This document shows, piece after piece, positions 1 to 5,719 of a stretch of DNA of 6,009 nt (position 1 is its first letter; every line of letters begins with the position of its first letter). The notes under the pieces were generated by a model, which saw nothing but the letters and a program-made list of their open reading frames with translations, was not told the origin of the DNA and searched no databases. Source of the stretch: Candidatus Binatota bacterium (GTDB lineage: Bacteria; Desulfobacterota; Binatia; Bin18); the NCBI GenBank assembly GCA_011523315.1, contig WTHE01000128.1:1-6009 (forward strand). Reading direction: 5' to 3'. Both the position numbers and the translations under genes were made by a program.

Positions 1-82
1 CGGCCGCCCCGCGGGCCGACTGGCCGGCCGCCACAGCGGCCAACACCCGTTCCCGCAAATCGGCTGAATACGCTCGACTCAT
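1..82 (-). CDS. IS630-family transposase, N-terminal fragment (cut by window edge)
   Basis: Reading leftwards from an ATG at 82, the frame is open to the window edge and encodes 27 residues, beginning MSRAYSADLRERVL and continuing with a small-residue stretch (AAVAAGQSARGAA). The pattern (aromatic-S-x-DLRERV, then A-x-x-G-x-S-x-x-x-AA) is the start of the helix-turn-helix DNA-binding domain of IS630/Tc1-like transposases, which insert at TA dinucleotides using a DDE catalytic core. The start is well supported: AGGAGG (89..94 on this strand) lies 6 bases upstream. The catalytic domain lies outside the window, so it is not possible to say whether the copy is intact. I could not locate the terminal inverted repeat or the TA target duplication on the side inside this window. 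Confidence 0.8.
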   Translation of the reverse strand, partial: MSRAYSADLRERVLAAVAAGQSARGAA

Positions 83-399
83 CGCGGTCCTCCTGCACTC
101 GATTTGCCCGCCAGCTTCGCATACCCCGGCTCGCGGGGAAAGCCCGTGGGACGCATCAGAATTTGCTGAAAGTGCGCTAGAATGGAAAGGGCGAGAAGCA
201 GGACAAGCGTACGCATGAGCAGGCTTCCCTTGTCTTATGGTGGCGGGCCGTTGTCTACCACAACACGAGGGAACGTGCAGGGTTCCGCCTATTCTCCCTC
301 CCCGTCGGGACTGCGGGAGCGACCCGCGTGGAGTGTCAGGGATGATATCTAGCAGAGGGCCAAAGATTTTTCTCCCTCTCACCTAAGGCCGTCCGAATC

Positions 400-434
400 G
401 CAAGGGTGTGACAGATATCCTGGCGCACCCTTGC
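400..434. repeat. Stem-loop, 11-base arms
   Basis: GCAAGGGTGTG (400..410) faces CGCACCCTTGC (424..434). Ten of eleven positions are Watson-Crick pairs and one is a G-T wobble, around a 13-base loop. No T-run follows on either strand, so it does not look like a standard intrinsic terminator. It lies outside any recognised gene. Confidence 0.55.
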
Positions 435-444
435 TGTGGGGGAG

Positions 445-476
445 GCCGCGCTTCAGCGAGCCAGAGGCGGCGCGGC
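445..476. repeat. Second stem-loop, 7-bp GC-only stem
   Basis: GCCGCGC (445..451) pairs perfectly with GCGCGGC (470..476) around an 18-base loop. It starts 10 bases after the preceding stem-loop. In a GC-rich region a 7-bp GC palindrome alone could arise by chance. The tandem arrangement makes it worth recording. Confidence 0.4.
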
Positions 477-613
477 TCCTGCACGGTGGCTTGGGAAACG
501 GAGGTTTATGACACAGTGAGAAGATGGATGGGGCAGGGAGATTGAGAGGAGCAGCCTGTTTTTGTGCAACAAAATATGTATCCTACCACCCCCAATTTTT
601 CCATTTTTTCCCG

Positions 614-1549
614 CTAGCCTCTTATCTCAATCTGAGCAAAGCCAAACGCAACCGGAACTTGCTCGCCTTTGACCTGCTCTCTCCCACAGAAGTCCAGAGG
701 CTTCACATGTATCTCCCTGTACAACGCCGGATCAATCTCATTCAGTATCGGATATGGTGGAAACGTGAGATCCCGGCCATTGATGGCACGATCCTGAAGG
801 GAGGGCAGGCAGACCTGAAACATCTTGTAGCCGTAGGCGAGGTTCAGAAAGGCATAAGGAACCCCTCTTACGCCGGCCTTACGAATCAGCAGAAAGGCAT
901 GCGCACGATCCAGCTTCATCCCCGATAAGGATGTCTCGAACACTGGGCATTGCTCTACGCTGCTCTTGGTGTGGTCTTCCTCCTGAATCCAGTCCAGAGC
1001 TTCAGAAAAATTCGGCAATTCCTCGCCCGGCATCAGGGTCAGGCCGATCCTGACAAATGCCTTAAGCACCGCGACCGGTGTGTACGTCCCCCGTTCGATA
1101 TCGAACTGAAACCGTTTTTTTTCTTCGTCAAGAACATAGTCTGGAGCTGTGCCGTCCCGCTTGACCTGGATGTGATCGCTCTCGTTCTCGATGCGCCAGC
1201 CAGCTCCTTTCGCGGTCGGCACTCCATGCTTGCCAGAGATACCGCCGAGCGTCCGGTCGATATGCGACCAAATGCCAAAATCGTTCTCGATGCCGCGTCC
1301 AAAAAATTGGTTGCAGCTATCGCATTCGTAGTTGGTAAAGAGGATTTTATTGCCAAGAGATTCCGGGATTGCATGCGCGTCAGATCGAAACGAAACCTCA
1401 GGCTCCCTCTTCCTGCAGAAGCGGCAAATCCGGTTTTCGTCGTCTCCGAGCTTCGTCTTGTTCGTGCCAGGCCGCAAGGATGGCCTTATCGCGTGATAAT
1501 GCTGGTGATAGAAGTCTGCGGCAACGATTCTTGGATCAGCCTCTCCCAC
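614..1549 (-). CDS. HNH_5-type endonuclease-like protein
   Basis: The 311-residue product is probably a metal-dependent nuclease of the HNH (beta-beta-alpha-metal) fold. From the GTG start, C42-x2-C45 and C76-x2-C79-N80 form the treble-clef zinc site. Between them lies DAHAIPESLGN (57..67) with the likely catalytic H59 and conserved G66-N67. This C-x2-C...H-x-IP-x-x-x-GN...EC-x2-CN-x-x-x-G order is characteristic of the HNH_5 family. The remaining roughly 220 residues carry no motif I recognise and may bind DNA or a partner. The GTG at 1549 is preferred because AAGGGGGA lies 5 bases upstream and the family-like region (FYHQHYHAIRP) begins soon after. An ATG at 1642 would add 31 residues with no visible family features and has only a weaker AGGGA site. 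The gene is about 50% GC in a sampled stretch against about 68% in the reductase gene, and it neighbours an IS630 copy, so acquisition by transfer is likely. A role in restriction of foreign DNA is possible but unproven. Confidence 0.8.
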   Translation of the reverse strand: MGEADPRIVAADFYHQHYHAIRPSLRPGTNKTKLGDDENRICRFCRKREPEVSFRSDAHAIPESLGNKILFTNYECDSCNQFFGRGIENDFGIWSHIDRTLGGISGKHGVPTAKGAGWRIENESDHIQVKRDGTAPDYVLDEEKKRFQFDIERGTYTPVAVLKAFVRIGLTLMPGEELPNFSEALDWIQEEDHTKSSVEQCPVFETSLSGMKLDRAHAFLLIRKAGVRGVPYAFLNLAYGYKMFQVCLPSLQDRAINGRDLTFPPYPILNEIDPALYREIHVKPLDFCGREQVKGEQVPVAFGFAQIEIRG

Positions 1550-1554
1550 AGCGC

Positions 1555-1562
1555 TCCCCCTT
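1555..1562 (-). promoter_or_regulatory. Ribosome binding site deciding the GTG start of the HNH gene
   Basis: On the minus strand this reads AAGGGGGA, 5 bases before the GTG at 1549. It is better than the AGGGA before the competing ATG at 1642, so it favours the shorter 311-residue product. Confidence 0.5.
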
Positions 1563-1656
1563 ACCCCGAGCTGAACAATCTTCGGCCACTCGGCCGTTTC
1601 ACCCACGATTCGTTCAGTCGGGCGTGGCCTGCCGTGCCCCATAAGTCCCTGATTCT

Positions 1657-1665
1657 TCTATACCA
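1657..1665 (-). promoter_or_regulatory. Possible extended -10 element for the HNH gene
   Basis: On the minus strand this reads TGGTATAGA, a TG-n extended -10 with a 4/6 match to TATAAT. No good -35 lies at the proper distance; a perfect TTGACA at 1708..1713 is too far upstream. Transcription would begin near 1650, giving about a 100-base leader to the GTG at 1549, or only about 8 bases to the ATG at 1642. This is a pattern match only. Confidence 0.22.
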
Positions 1666-1896
1666 CGTCTCGGCCGCCCCACCCGCAACGTCCGATAACG
1701 CCCAAAGTGTCAAGCTTCCAAGATGAGAGGACGGGGCCGTGCTCAGGTGGTTAGGGCGGCAGGAGAACACAGCCCCTGGGGTGGGGAAGCAGGCAACCTA
1801 CCGGAACCCGGCAGCTCCCGCAAATACGTGGCGCTGCTGAGGGGCCACATTTCATCAAAATTTAACATTGCCGGCTGGCTGAGAACGGACAAGGTG

Positions 1897-2397
1897 TCAC
1901 CGGAGCTGGGCCGCGACAAAAGCGTTCAAAGCGGGATAATCAAAGTAATCGGTATGGCGAATCACCCGCCCCTTGTGGATCTGCAACACGGTGAGGCCTT
2001 CGGCTTTGACCTCTACCGCCTCATGTGCGGGACCGCCAAAATACTGGGCGGACGCGGTGCCCGTGATTTCAACATACAGCACGACGCGGTCGTTCGACGC
2101 AAAACTCTTCACGATACGGACGGTGGTGTCCTCCCCGAGATTGGCCGCCATGTAGTCGAGAAAGGCGGCGAGCGAATCCAGCTGAGAGGCGAGACCACTC
2201 TCAGCCAGAGCAGTCGGGTCTTCAAACACCATATCCGGCGCCGCTACGGCCCGCACCTGCTCAAACTCTTTGCCATACAAGGCCAAGTAATACGCCTGAG
2301 CAATGTCCAGAGGGGTCATGGGGAGGCTCCCTGCCGTTGGGGTGGTGAAAAAGACGAAACTGAAGAGCACAGCGCCCGCTCGCAGGCTTTTTTTCAT
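1897..2397 (-). CDS. SnoaL/NTF2-like fold protein, probably exported
   Basis: The 166-residue product is a small cone-shaped alpha+beta barrel protein of the SnoaL/NTF2 superfamily. Family members act as isomerases, hydrolases or ligand-binding proteins, and the substrate here cannot be read. The fold is seen in the helix after P28 (residues 28 to 36, LDIAQAYYLAL), the DMVFEDP strand-turn, and the C-terminal strands EVKAEGLTVLQIHKGRVIRHTDYFDYPAL, which are typical of the family. Residues 1 to 24 look like a Sec signal peptide: MKK basic start, hydrophobic AGAVLFSFVFF core and a small-residue TAG/S end. This implies export to the periplasm or outside. The ATG at 2397 has AAAGG 8 bases upstream. 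A further in-frame TTG at 2439 is less likely. An internal ATG at 2319, with AGGGAG upstream, would give a 140-residue cytoplasmic protein containing the whole fold. A weak promoter-like pair (TTGTTC 2450..2455 and TGGTATGGG 2426..2434 on this strand, 18-base spacing) lies upstream. The gene is divergent from the oxidoreductase gene. Confidence 0.75.
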   Translation of the reverse strand: MKKSLRAGAVLFSFVFFTTPTAGSLPMTPLDIAQAYYLALYGKEFEQVRAVAAPDMVFEDPTALAESGLASQLDSLAAFLDYMAANLGEDTTVRIVKSFASNDRVVLYVEITGTASAQYFGGPAHEAVEVKAEGLTVLQIHKGRVIRHTDYFDYPALNAFVAAQLR

Positions 2398-2590
2398 GTT
2401 GACGCCTTTCGCTTCCTCATGATGTCCCATACCACGCAAACGGCAGCTCGAACAATGTATTTTGAGAACTAAAGAGAGAATCGCTCAATGTGTGGCCGGG
2501 GTAAACATCCTCAAACTGAGCCCCTGGGCGGGCCTGCCCTTGACCGTACCGAGCGCCCGGTGCTACGGGAGCGGGCGGGAGACAAGAGAT

Positions 2591-3670
2591 ATGGATATTG
2601 GTCTATACGCTACCACCCACGGCTTTGGCTATCGGGACGAAGTCAACTTTCTGGCCCGTTCGATCAGCGTCGCACACATGCAGCCGGTCCAGACTGCCCA
2701 GCTGGCCGAACGCCTCGGCTATCACTCAATGTGGTTTCCCGACCATGTGTGCATGCCGATGGCCTCGACCAGCGCCCATGTGGCCAACGCCTCGGGCACG
2801 CGCGCCTACGAGTCGCGGCATACCATGCTTGACGCCGCAGTCGTCATGGGCGCGGTGGCGGTCAGCACCAGCCGCCTCAAGCTCGGTACCAGCGTGCTGA
2901 TCGCGCCCTACCGCAACCCGCTGAGCGATGCGCGCCAGTTTGCGACCATCGACCAGCTGTCGGGCGGCCGGCTGTTGTTCGGCGTTGGGGCCGGCTGGAT
3001 GCAGGAGGAGTTTGACGCGCTCGGCCTTGAGTATGCCAAGCGCGCGGCCCAGACTGAGGAGTGTATCGAGGTCTATAAACGCGCCTGGGCTGACGAGGCG
3101 GTCGGCTTCCAAGGCCAGTTCTACCGCTTTGAGGCGGTGTCGATGGACCCCAAACCCGTTCAGCGCCCTGCCCCGCCGATTATTTATGGCGGGGTGACCG
3201 TGGCCGGCGCCCGTCGGGCGGCGCGCCTGTGTGATGGCTTCTACCCCATTTTTCTGGACTCGCACGCCGAGCCGGGCCGTTACGCCAAGGCTCAGGAGGT
3301 TATCCGCCGTGAGCTTGAGCGTCAGCACAAAGACCCGGCCGAGTTTGCCATGATCGGCGTCAGCTCAGCCCGGTTGACCACAGCGGACGATCCGAAGGTG
3401 GTTGATCTTAACCAATCGGTTAGGAAGAGAAGATCAACCACCTTTCAGGCGCGGGCCAATCCCCGCCGCATTTGTACAGGTACGCCGGACCAGATCCTGA
3501 CCGACCTGGAGCGTTTTGCCCAGGCCGGCTATTCGCTGATGGTGTGTTTTTTCGACTGCCCGTCGGGGCAGCGCCAGGAACTCGAAGATCAGATGCAGCA
3601 GTTCAGCGAGCAGGTTCTGCCCCAGGCGGCCGGCATTGTCGCCCAGGGCGACTGGAAAGCCCAGGTGTAG
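2591..3670 (+). CDS. LLM-class (luciferase-like) flavin/F420-dependent oxidoreductase
   Basis: The 359-residue cytoplasmic TIM-barrel enzyme belongs to the bacterial-luciferase-like superfamily, whose members use FMN or coenzyme F420 to oxidise or reduce organic substrates. Landmarks are AERLGYHSMWFPDHV (39..53), the LKLGTSVLIAPYRNPL strand (96..111), and D121-Q-L-S-GGRLLFGVGAGWMQEEF (to 141). These are signature segments of the F420-type subgroup. Later come a YRFEAVSMDPKPVQRPAPPI substrate-side segment and a C-terminal GTPDQILTDLERFAQAGY helix. The ATG at 2591 is chosen because the conserved barrel starts there (MDIGLYATTHGFG), with GGGAG 9 bases upstream; a TTG at 2462 would add 43 residues without family features. 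Residues 269 to 285 are encoded by a perfect inverted repeat and include a basic V-R-K-R-R run with AGG/AGA codons. They lie between two conserved parts, so this segment may be an insertion. The gene is convergent with the aldo/keto reductase gene, 67 bases apart. Which cofactor it uses, and its substrate, are unknown. Confidence 0.85.
   Translation: MDIGLYATTHGFGYRDEVNFLARSISVAHMQPVQTAQLAERLGYHSMWFPDHVCMPMASTSAHVANASGTRAYESRHTMLDAAVVMGAVAVSTSRLKLGTSVLIAPYRNPLSDARQFATIDQLSGGRLLFGVGAGWMQEEFDALGLEYAKRAAQTEECIEVYKRAWADEAVGFQGQFYRFEAVSMDPKPVQRPAPPIIYGGVTVAGARRAARLCDGFYPIFLDSHAEPGRYAKAQEVIRRELERQHKDPAEFAMIGVSSARLTTADDPKVVDLNQSVRKRRSTTFQARANPRRICTGTPDQILTDLERFAQAGYSLMVCFFDCPSGQRQELEDQMQQFSEQVLPQAAGIVAQGDWKAQV
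3395..3444. repeat. Perfect 15-bp inverted repeat inside the oxidoreductase gene
   Basis: AAGGTGGTTGATCTT (3395..3409) is the exact reverse complement of AAGATCAACCACCTT (3430..3444). The 20-base loop can itself form a small hairpin, TAACC (3409..3413) with GGTTA (3418..3422) around AATC; this competes for the last base of the outer left arm. The 50-base unit sits in frame, encoding residues 269 to 285 of the oxidoreductase without a stop. Its AGG, AGA and AGA arginine codons differ from the CGN arginine codons that dominate the rest of the gene. I see no target-site duplication in the flanks. The structure is directly visible; that it is a mobile palindromic element is an inference. Confidence 0.85.
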
Positions 3671-3737
3671 AAGTGGGCAGCCAAGGTCGGTCGCCCGTAA
3701 GCTTGATGTGGCAATCGTGGGGTCGCCGGGGACACCC

Positions 3738-4712
3738 TCAAGCGGGGCGTTTCAAGACCGTCTGTTGCAGCTCGGCAATCCGTTCCATGACCTCGGTCGA
3801 AAGCGGCCCGGCCCGGGTGGCGGCAATCGCCTCGGCCAACTCGGCCCGATTTTTAGCCCCGGTCACAACCGTGCTAACGCCGGGCAGACTGAGCGCATAG
3901 CGCATGGCCGCCACGGCCATTGAGTCTTGGTCGGTCAGAAAGCCGAGTTCGCTATGGGCCAGGGCAAAGTCGGCGGCGACCGGGTGGTCGTCGGGCAGGG
4001 AGCGGTCGATGGCGTCGGTCAGCGAGCCAGCGGCAAACGGTCGGATGCCAAACACCCCCAGCCCATTGGCCTGGGCGGTCTGCACCATTTTGAGATGATC
4101 CCGGTAGGCGCCGTCACCGGCCGCGCCCATCTCGCCCTCGGAGTTCAGGATGTTCGTCACCAGCTGGACCGTTTCCAAACGGGCCTCGGACAGCAGCTCC
4201 TCGATCACGTCGTGGCGCGCAATGCCGGTGAAGCCGATGGCGCCGACCACGCCTTCGTCCTTGAGCTGTTGCAGGGTGTCGAGCACCCCGTTCGGTCGGC
4301 GAACCTCGTGCAGGCTGAGCCGGAGCGGAGCGCTGGGTTCCTCAGGCTCAATCTGGTTGTGCAGCTGGAAAATATCGATCCGCTCGCAGCCCAGGCGGCT
4401 CAGGCTGGCCTCGACAGAGCGCCGAATGGCTCCGGCCAGATCAGTCCGTTCCTGAGGCTGGAGAAAGACCTTGGTGGCAATGAGCGGTCTCTCGTCCAGT
4501 TCGGGCAAGACCCGACCGACAATCTCTTCGGCCGTGCCTTTGCCGTAGATGGGAGCCACATCAATCGTGTTGATGCCGGCGGCGACTGCGGCTTTGACGG
4601 TTTCGAGGCACTCTTCTTCGGTCGTCTCGCCCCACACCATACCGATGCCGCCACCGCCGAGGGTGACTTCCGAAACCCGCAGACCGGTCTTGCCGAGTGT
4701 ACGATATTGCAT
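3738..4712 (-). CDS. Aldo/keto reductase
   Basis: The 324-residue cytoplasmic (alpha/beta)8-barrel protein is an NAD(P)H-dependent oxidoreductase that interconverts carbonyls and alcohols. The N-terminus MQYRTLGKTGLRVSEVTLGGG is the standard opening. The full catalytic tetrad is present: D51 and Y56 in NTIDVAPIYGKG, K81 in IATKVF, and H118 in DIFQLHNQ. The cofactor phosphate loop is visible as VVTGAKNRAEL (about 282..292). Length and motif order are complete, so the gene should be functional. The substrate cannot be predicted. The start codon lies 2 bases beyond the TAA of the upstream crotonase gene, with only a weak GAG-type ribosome site, so translation is probably coupled to the crotonase gene in a two-gene operon. 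The gene ends facing the oxidoreductase gene, and no clear terminator hairpin is visible in the 67-base gap. Confidence 0.92.
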   Translation of the reverse strand: MQYRTLGKTGLRVSEVTLGGGGIGMVWGETTEEECLETVKAAVAAGINTIDVAPIYGKGTAEEIVGRVLPELDERPLIATKVFLQPQERTDLAGAIRRSVEASLSRLGCERIDIFQLHNQIEPEEPSAPLRLSLHEVRRPNGVLDTLQQLKDEGVVGAIGFTGIARHDVIEELLSEARLETVQLVTNILNSEGEMGAAGDGAYRDHLKMVQTAQANGLGVFGIRPFAAGSLTDAIDRSLPDDHPVAADFALAHSELGFLTDQDSMAVAAMRYALSLPGVSTVVTGAKNRAELAEAIAATRAGPLSTEVMERIAELQQTVLKRPA

Positions 4713-4714
4713 GG

Positions 4715-5584
4715 TTAGCTCGCTTTCTGGTTGGTTTTGGCCCGCAGCGCCCTGGCCGTATCCGGCGGTAGGCCACTCGGATCGATCAGCATGCCGTGGA
4801 CGTGCAGATTATGGGTATGGGCCAGCTGGTGCAGGGAGAATGAGGTCTGCATGGCCGCCACCCGCCCCTGGGCATCTTCGGCCGCATTCACCGCCTCCTT
4901 GGTCAGCTTGAGGGCAAACAGCGGCTTGCGGCTAATTTTGGCCGCCATCTCCAGCGCAGCCTGTTCGAGCTGCTCACGAGGCACGACCCGGTTGACCATG
5001 CCGATGCTTCTGGCCTCGTGGGCCGACAGCCAGTCGGAGGTAAACAGCAATTCCTTGGCTTTGCGCGGCCCCATCTCCCACGGGTGGGCAAAATACTCGA
5101 CCCCGTCCACTCCAAAACTGACCGTCGGATCGACAAACTGGGCGTCCTGGCTGGCAATGATGATGTCGCAGGGCCAGATCAGCATCAGCCCCCCGGCGAT
5201 GCACTTGCCCTGAACCACGGCGATGGTCGGTTTGGGGATATTCCGCCAGCGTTCACAAAAGCCCAGATAGATTTCCTTCTCGCGTGCCATCTGGGCTTCG
5301 GCGCCGGCACAGGTGAAGCCGCACCAGGTGCCGACCGTGTCGAACTCGGCCATCGCCTCCGAGGCATTGGGTTCGCGCAGATCGTGGCCGGACGAAAAGT
5401 GGGGCCCGTTGGCGGCCAGGATGATCACCTTGACCTCGTCATCCTGGGCGGCCGTGTCAAAGGCGTGGTTCAGCTCGTACAGCAGACGGGTATCCTGGGC
5501 GTTGCGGGTCTCGGGCCGGTTGAGGACAATCCGAGCCACATGCGGCGCCGGACTCTCGTACAAGAGACTGCGAAACTCTTTCAT
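4715..5584 (-). CDS. Enoyl-CoA hydratase/isomerase-family (crotonase-fold) protein lacking canonical catalytic glutamates
   Basis: The 289-residue crotonase-fold protein presumably acts on an acyl-CoA thioester in the cytoplasm. Family landmarks are VARIVLNRPETRNAQ (16..30), the first oxyanion-hole segment HFSSGHDL (62..69), and the second, GKCIAGGLML (126..135). These are followed by CDIIIASQDAQFVDP (139..153) and the LSAHEARSIGMVNRVVP helix-turn (186..202). Compared with rat mitochondrial enoyl-CoA hydratase, the positions of the two catalytic glutamates (E144 and E164) are occupied here by M134 and T154. The protein carries instead GVEYFAHPWEMGPRKAKELLF (G161 to F181), a block I associate with a distinct crotonase subgroup rather than true hydratases. 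The stabilising oxyanion hole is retained, so a different reaction is more likely than loss of activity. The ATG at 5584 follows GGAGG by 4 bases; an earlier ATG at 5704 would add 40 residues without family features. It is first gene of an operon with the aldo/keto reductase. Confidence 0.88.
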   Translation of the reverse strand: MKEFRSLLYESPAPHVARIVLNRPETRNAQDTRLLYELNHAFDTAAQDDEVKVIILAANGPHFSSGHDLREPNASEAMAEFDTVGTWCGFTCAGAEAQMAREKEIYLGFCERWRNIPKPTIAVVQGKCIAGGLMLIWPCDIIIASQDAQFVDPTVSFGVDGVEYFAHPWEMGPRKAKELLFTSDWLSAHEARSIGMVNRVVPREQLEQAALEMAAKISRKPLFALKLTKEAVNAAEDAQGRVAAMQTSFSLHQLAHTHNLHVHGMLIDPSGLPPDTARALRAKTNQKAS

Positions 5585-5623
5585 ATCTCCTCCAGACGGA
5601 CGGCAGAAATCGGACCGACAGCC

Positions 5624-5652
5624 AGTGTACACCGCGCTTGGGGCCTCGCCAA
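5624..5652 (-). promoter_or_regulatory. Putative sigma70-type promoter of the crotonase/reductase operon
   Basis: On the minus strand TTGGCG (5647..5652, 4/6 to TTGACA) and TACACT (5624..5629, 4/6 to TATAAT) are separated by exactly 17 bases. Transcription would start near 5617, leaving a leader of about 33 bases before the ATG at 5584. This is based on pattern and position only. Confidence 0.4.
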
Positions 5653-5659
5653 CATGCGT

Positions 5660-5688
5660 TTGCATCGGGCTGACAGGGCTGCAATAAT
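5660..5688 (+). promoter_or_regulatory. Putative sigma70-type promoter of the ABM-domain gene
   Basis: TTGCAT (5660..5665, 4/6 to TTGACA) and AATAAT (5683..5688, 5/6 to TATAAT) are separated by 17 bases. Transcription would start near 5695, about 25 bases before the ATG at 5720. The -35 of this promoter lies only 7 bases from the -35 of the divergent promoter, so one regulator bound between them could control both directions. Confidence 0.45.
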
Positions 5689-5719
5689 CGCGGCCACATC
5701 GCACTCAGGGAGGACTCAC

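Larger units (their letters stand above)
83..613. other. Gene-poor region between IS630 transposase and HNH gene
   Basis: These 531 bases contain no convincing gene. The first part must hold the transposase leader and one end of the insertion sequence, but the end is not recognisable by eye. A small hairpin (CCCCG at 124..128 pairing with CGGGG at 134..138) lies between the transposase ribosome site and the probable IS end. A 44-codon open frame (216..350, +) has no good ribosome site and no recognisable motif. Two stem-loops at 400..434 and 445..476 are listed separately. The stretch from about 540 to 613 is richer in A/T, with T-runs at 597..601 and 604..609, just beyond the stop codon of the leftward HNH gene. 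Confidence 0.6.

Noticed and set aside
216..350. 44-codon rightward open frame in the gene-poor region
   Set aside because: There is no ribosome site at proper spacing and no motif, and the composition does not look coding.
1708..1713. Perfect TTGACA on the minus strand upstream of the HNH gene
   Set aside because: The position 17 bases downstream reads CGTTGC, not a -10 element. The nearest TATA-like box (1657..1662) is far too distant to pair with it.
950..1726. Long rightward open frame opposite the HNH gene
   Set aside because: It is antisense to a gene with clear HNH motifs, and its translation shows no recognisable domain. The same applies to the frames at 524..928 and 1039..1374.
1723..2472. 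249-codon rightward open frame
   Set aside because: It lies mostly opposite the NTF2-fold gene, which has a signal peptide and family-like strands. The rightward product has no recognisable features.
3671..3737. Bidirectional terminator expected between the convergent oxidoreductase and reductase genes
   Set aside because: I found only a 4-bp hairpin and a direct repeat of GGTCGCC. There is no stable stem and no T-run on either strand.
3927..4718. 263-codon rightward open frame
   Set aside because: It is antisense to the aldo/keto reductase, whose catalytic tetrad is complete. Long antisense frames are expected in GC-rich genes.
5585..5704. Longer N-terminus for the crotonase (ATG at 5704)
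   Set aside because: The added 40 residues are cysteine-rich and unlike the family, and the stretch overlaps the likely promoters. The ATG at 5584 has a strong ribosome site.
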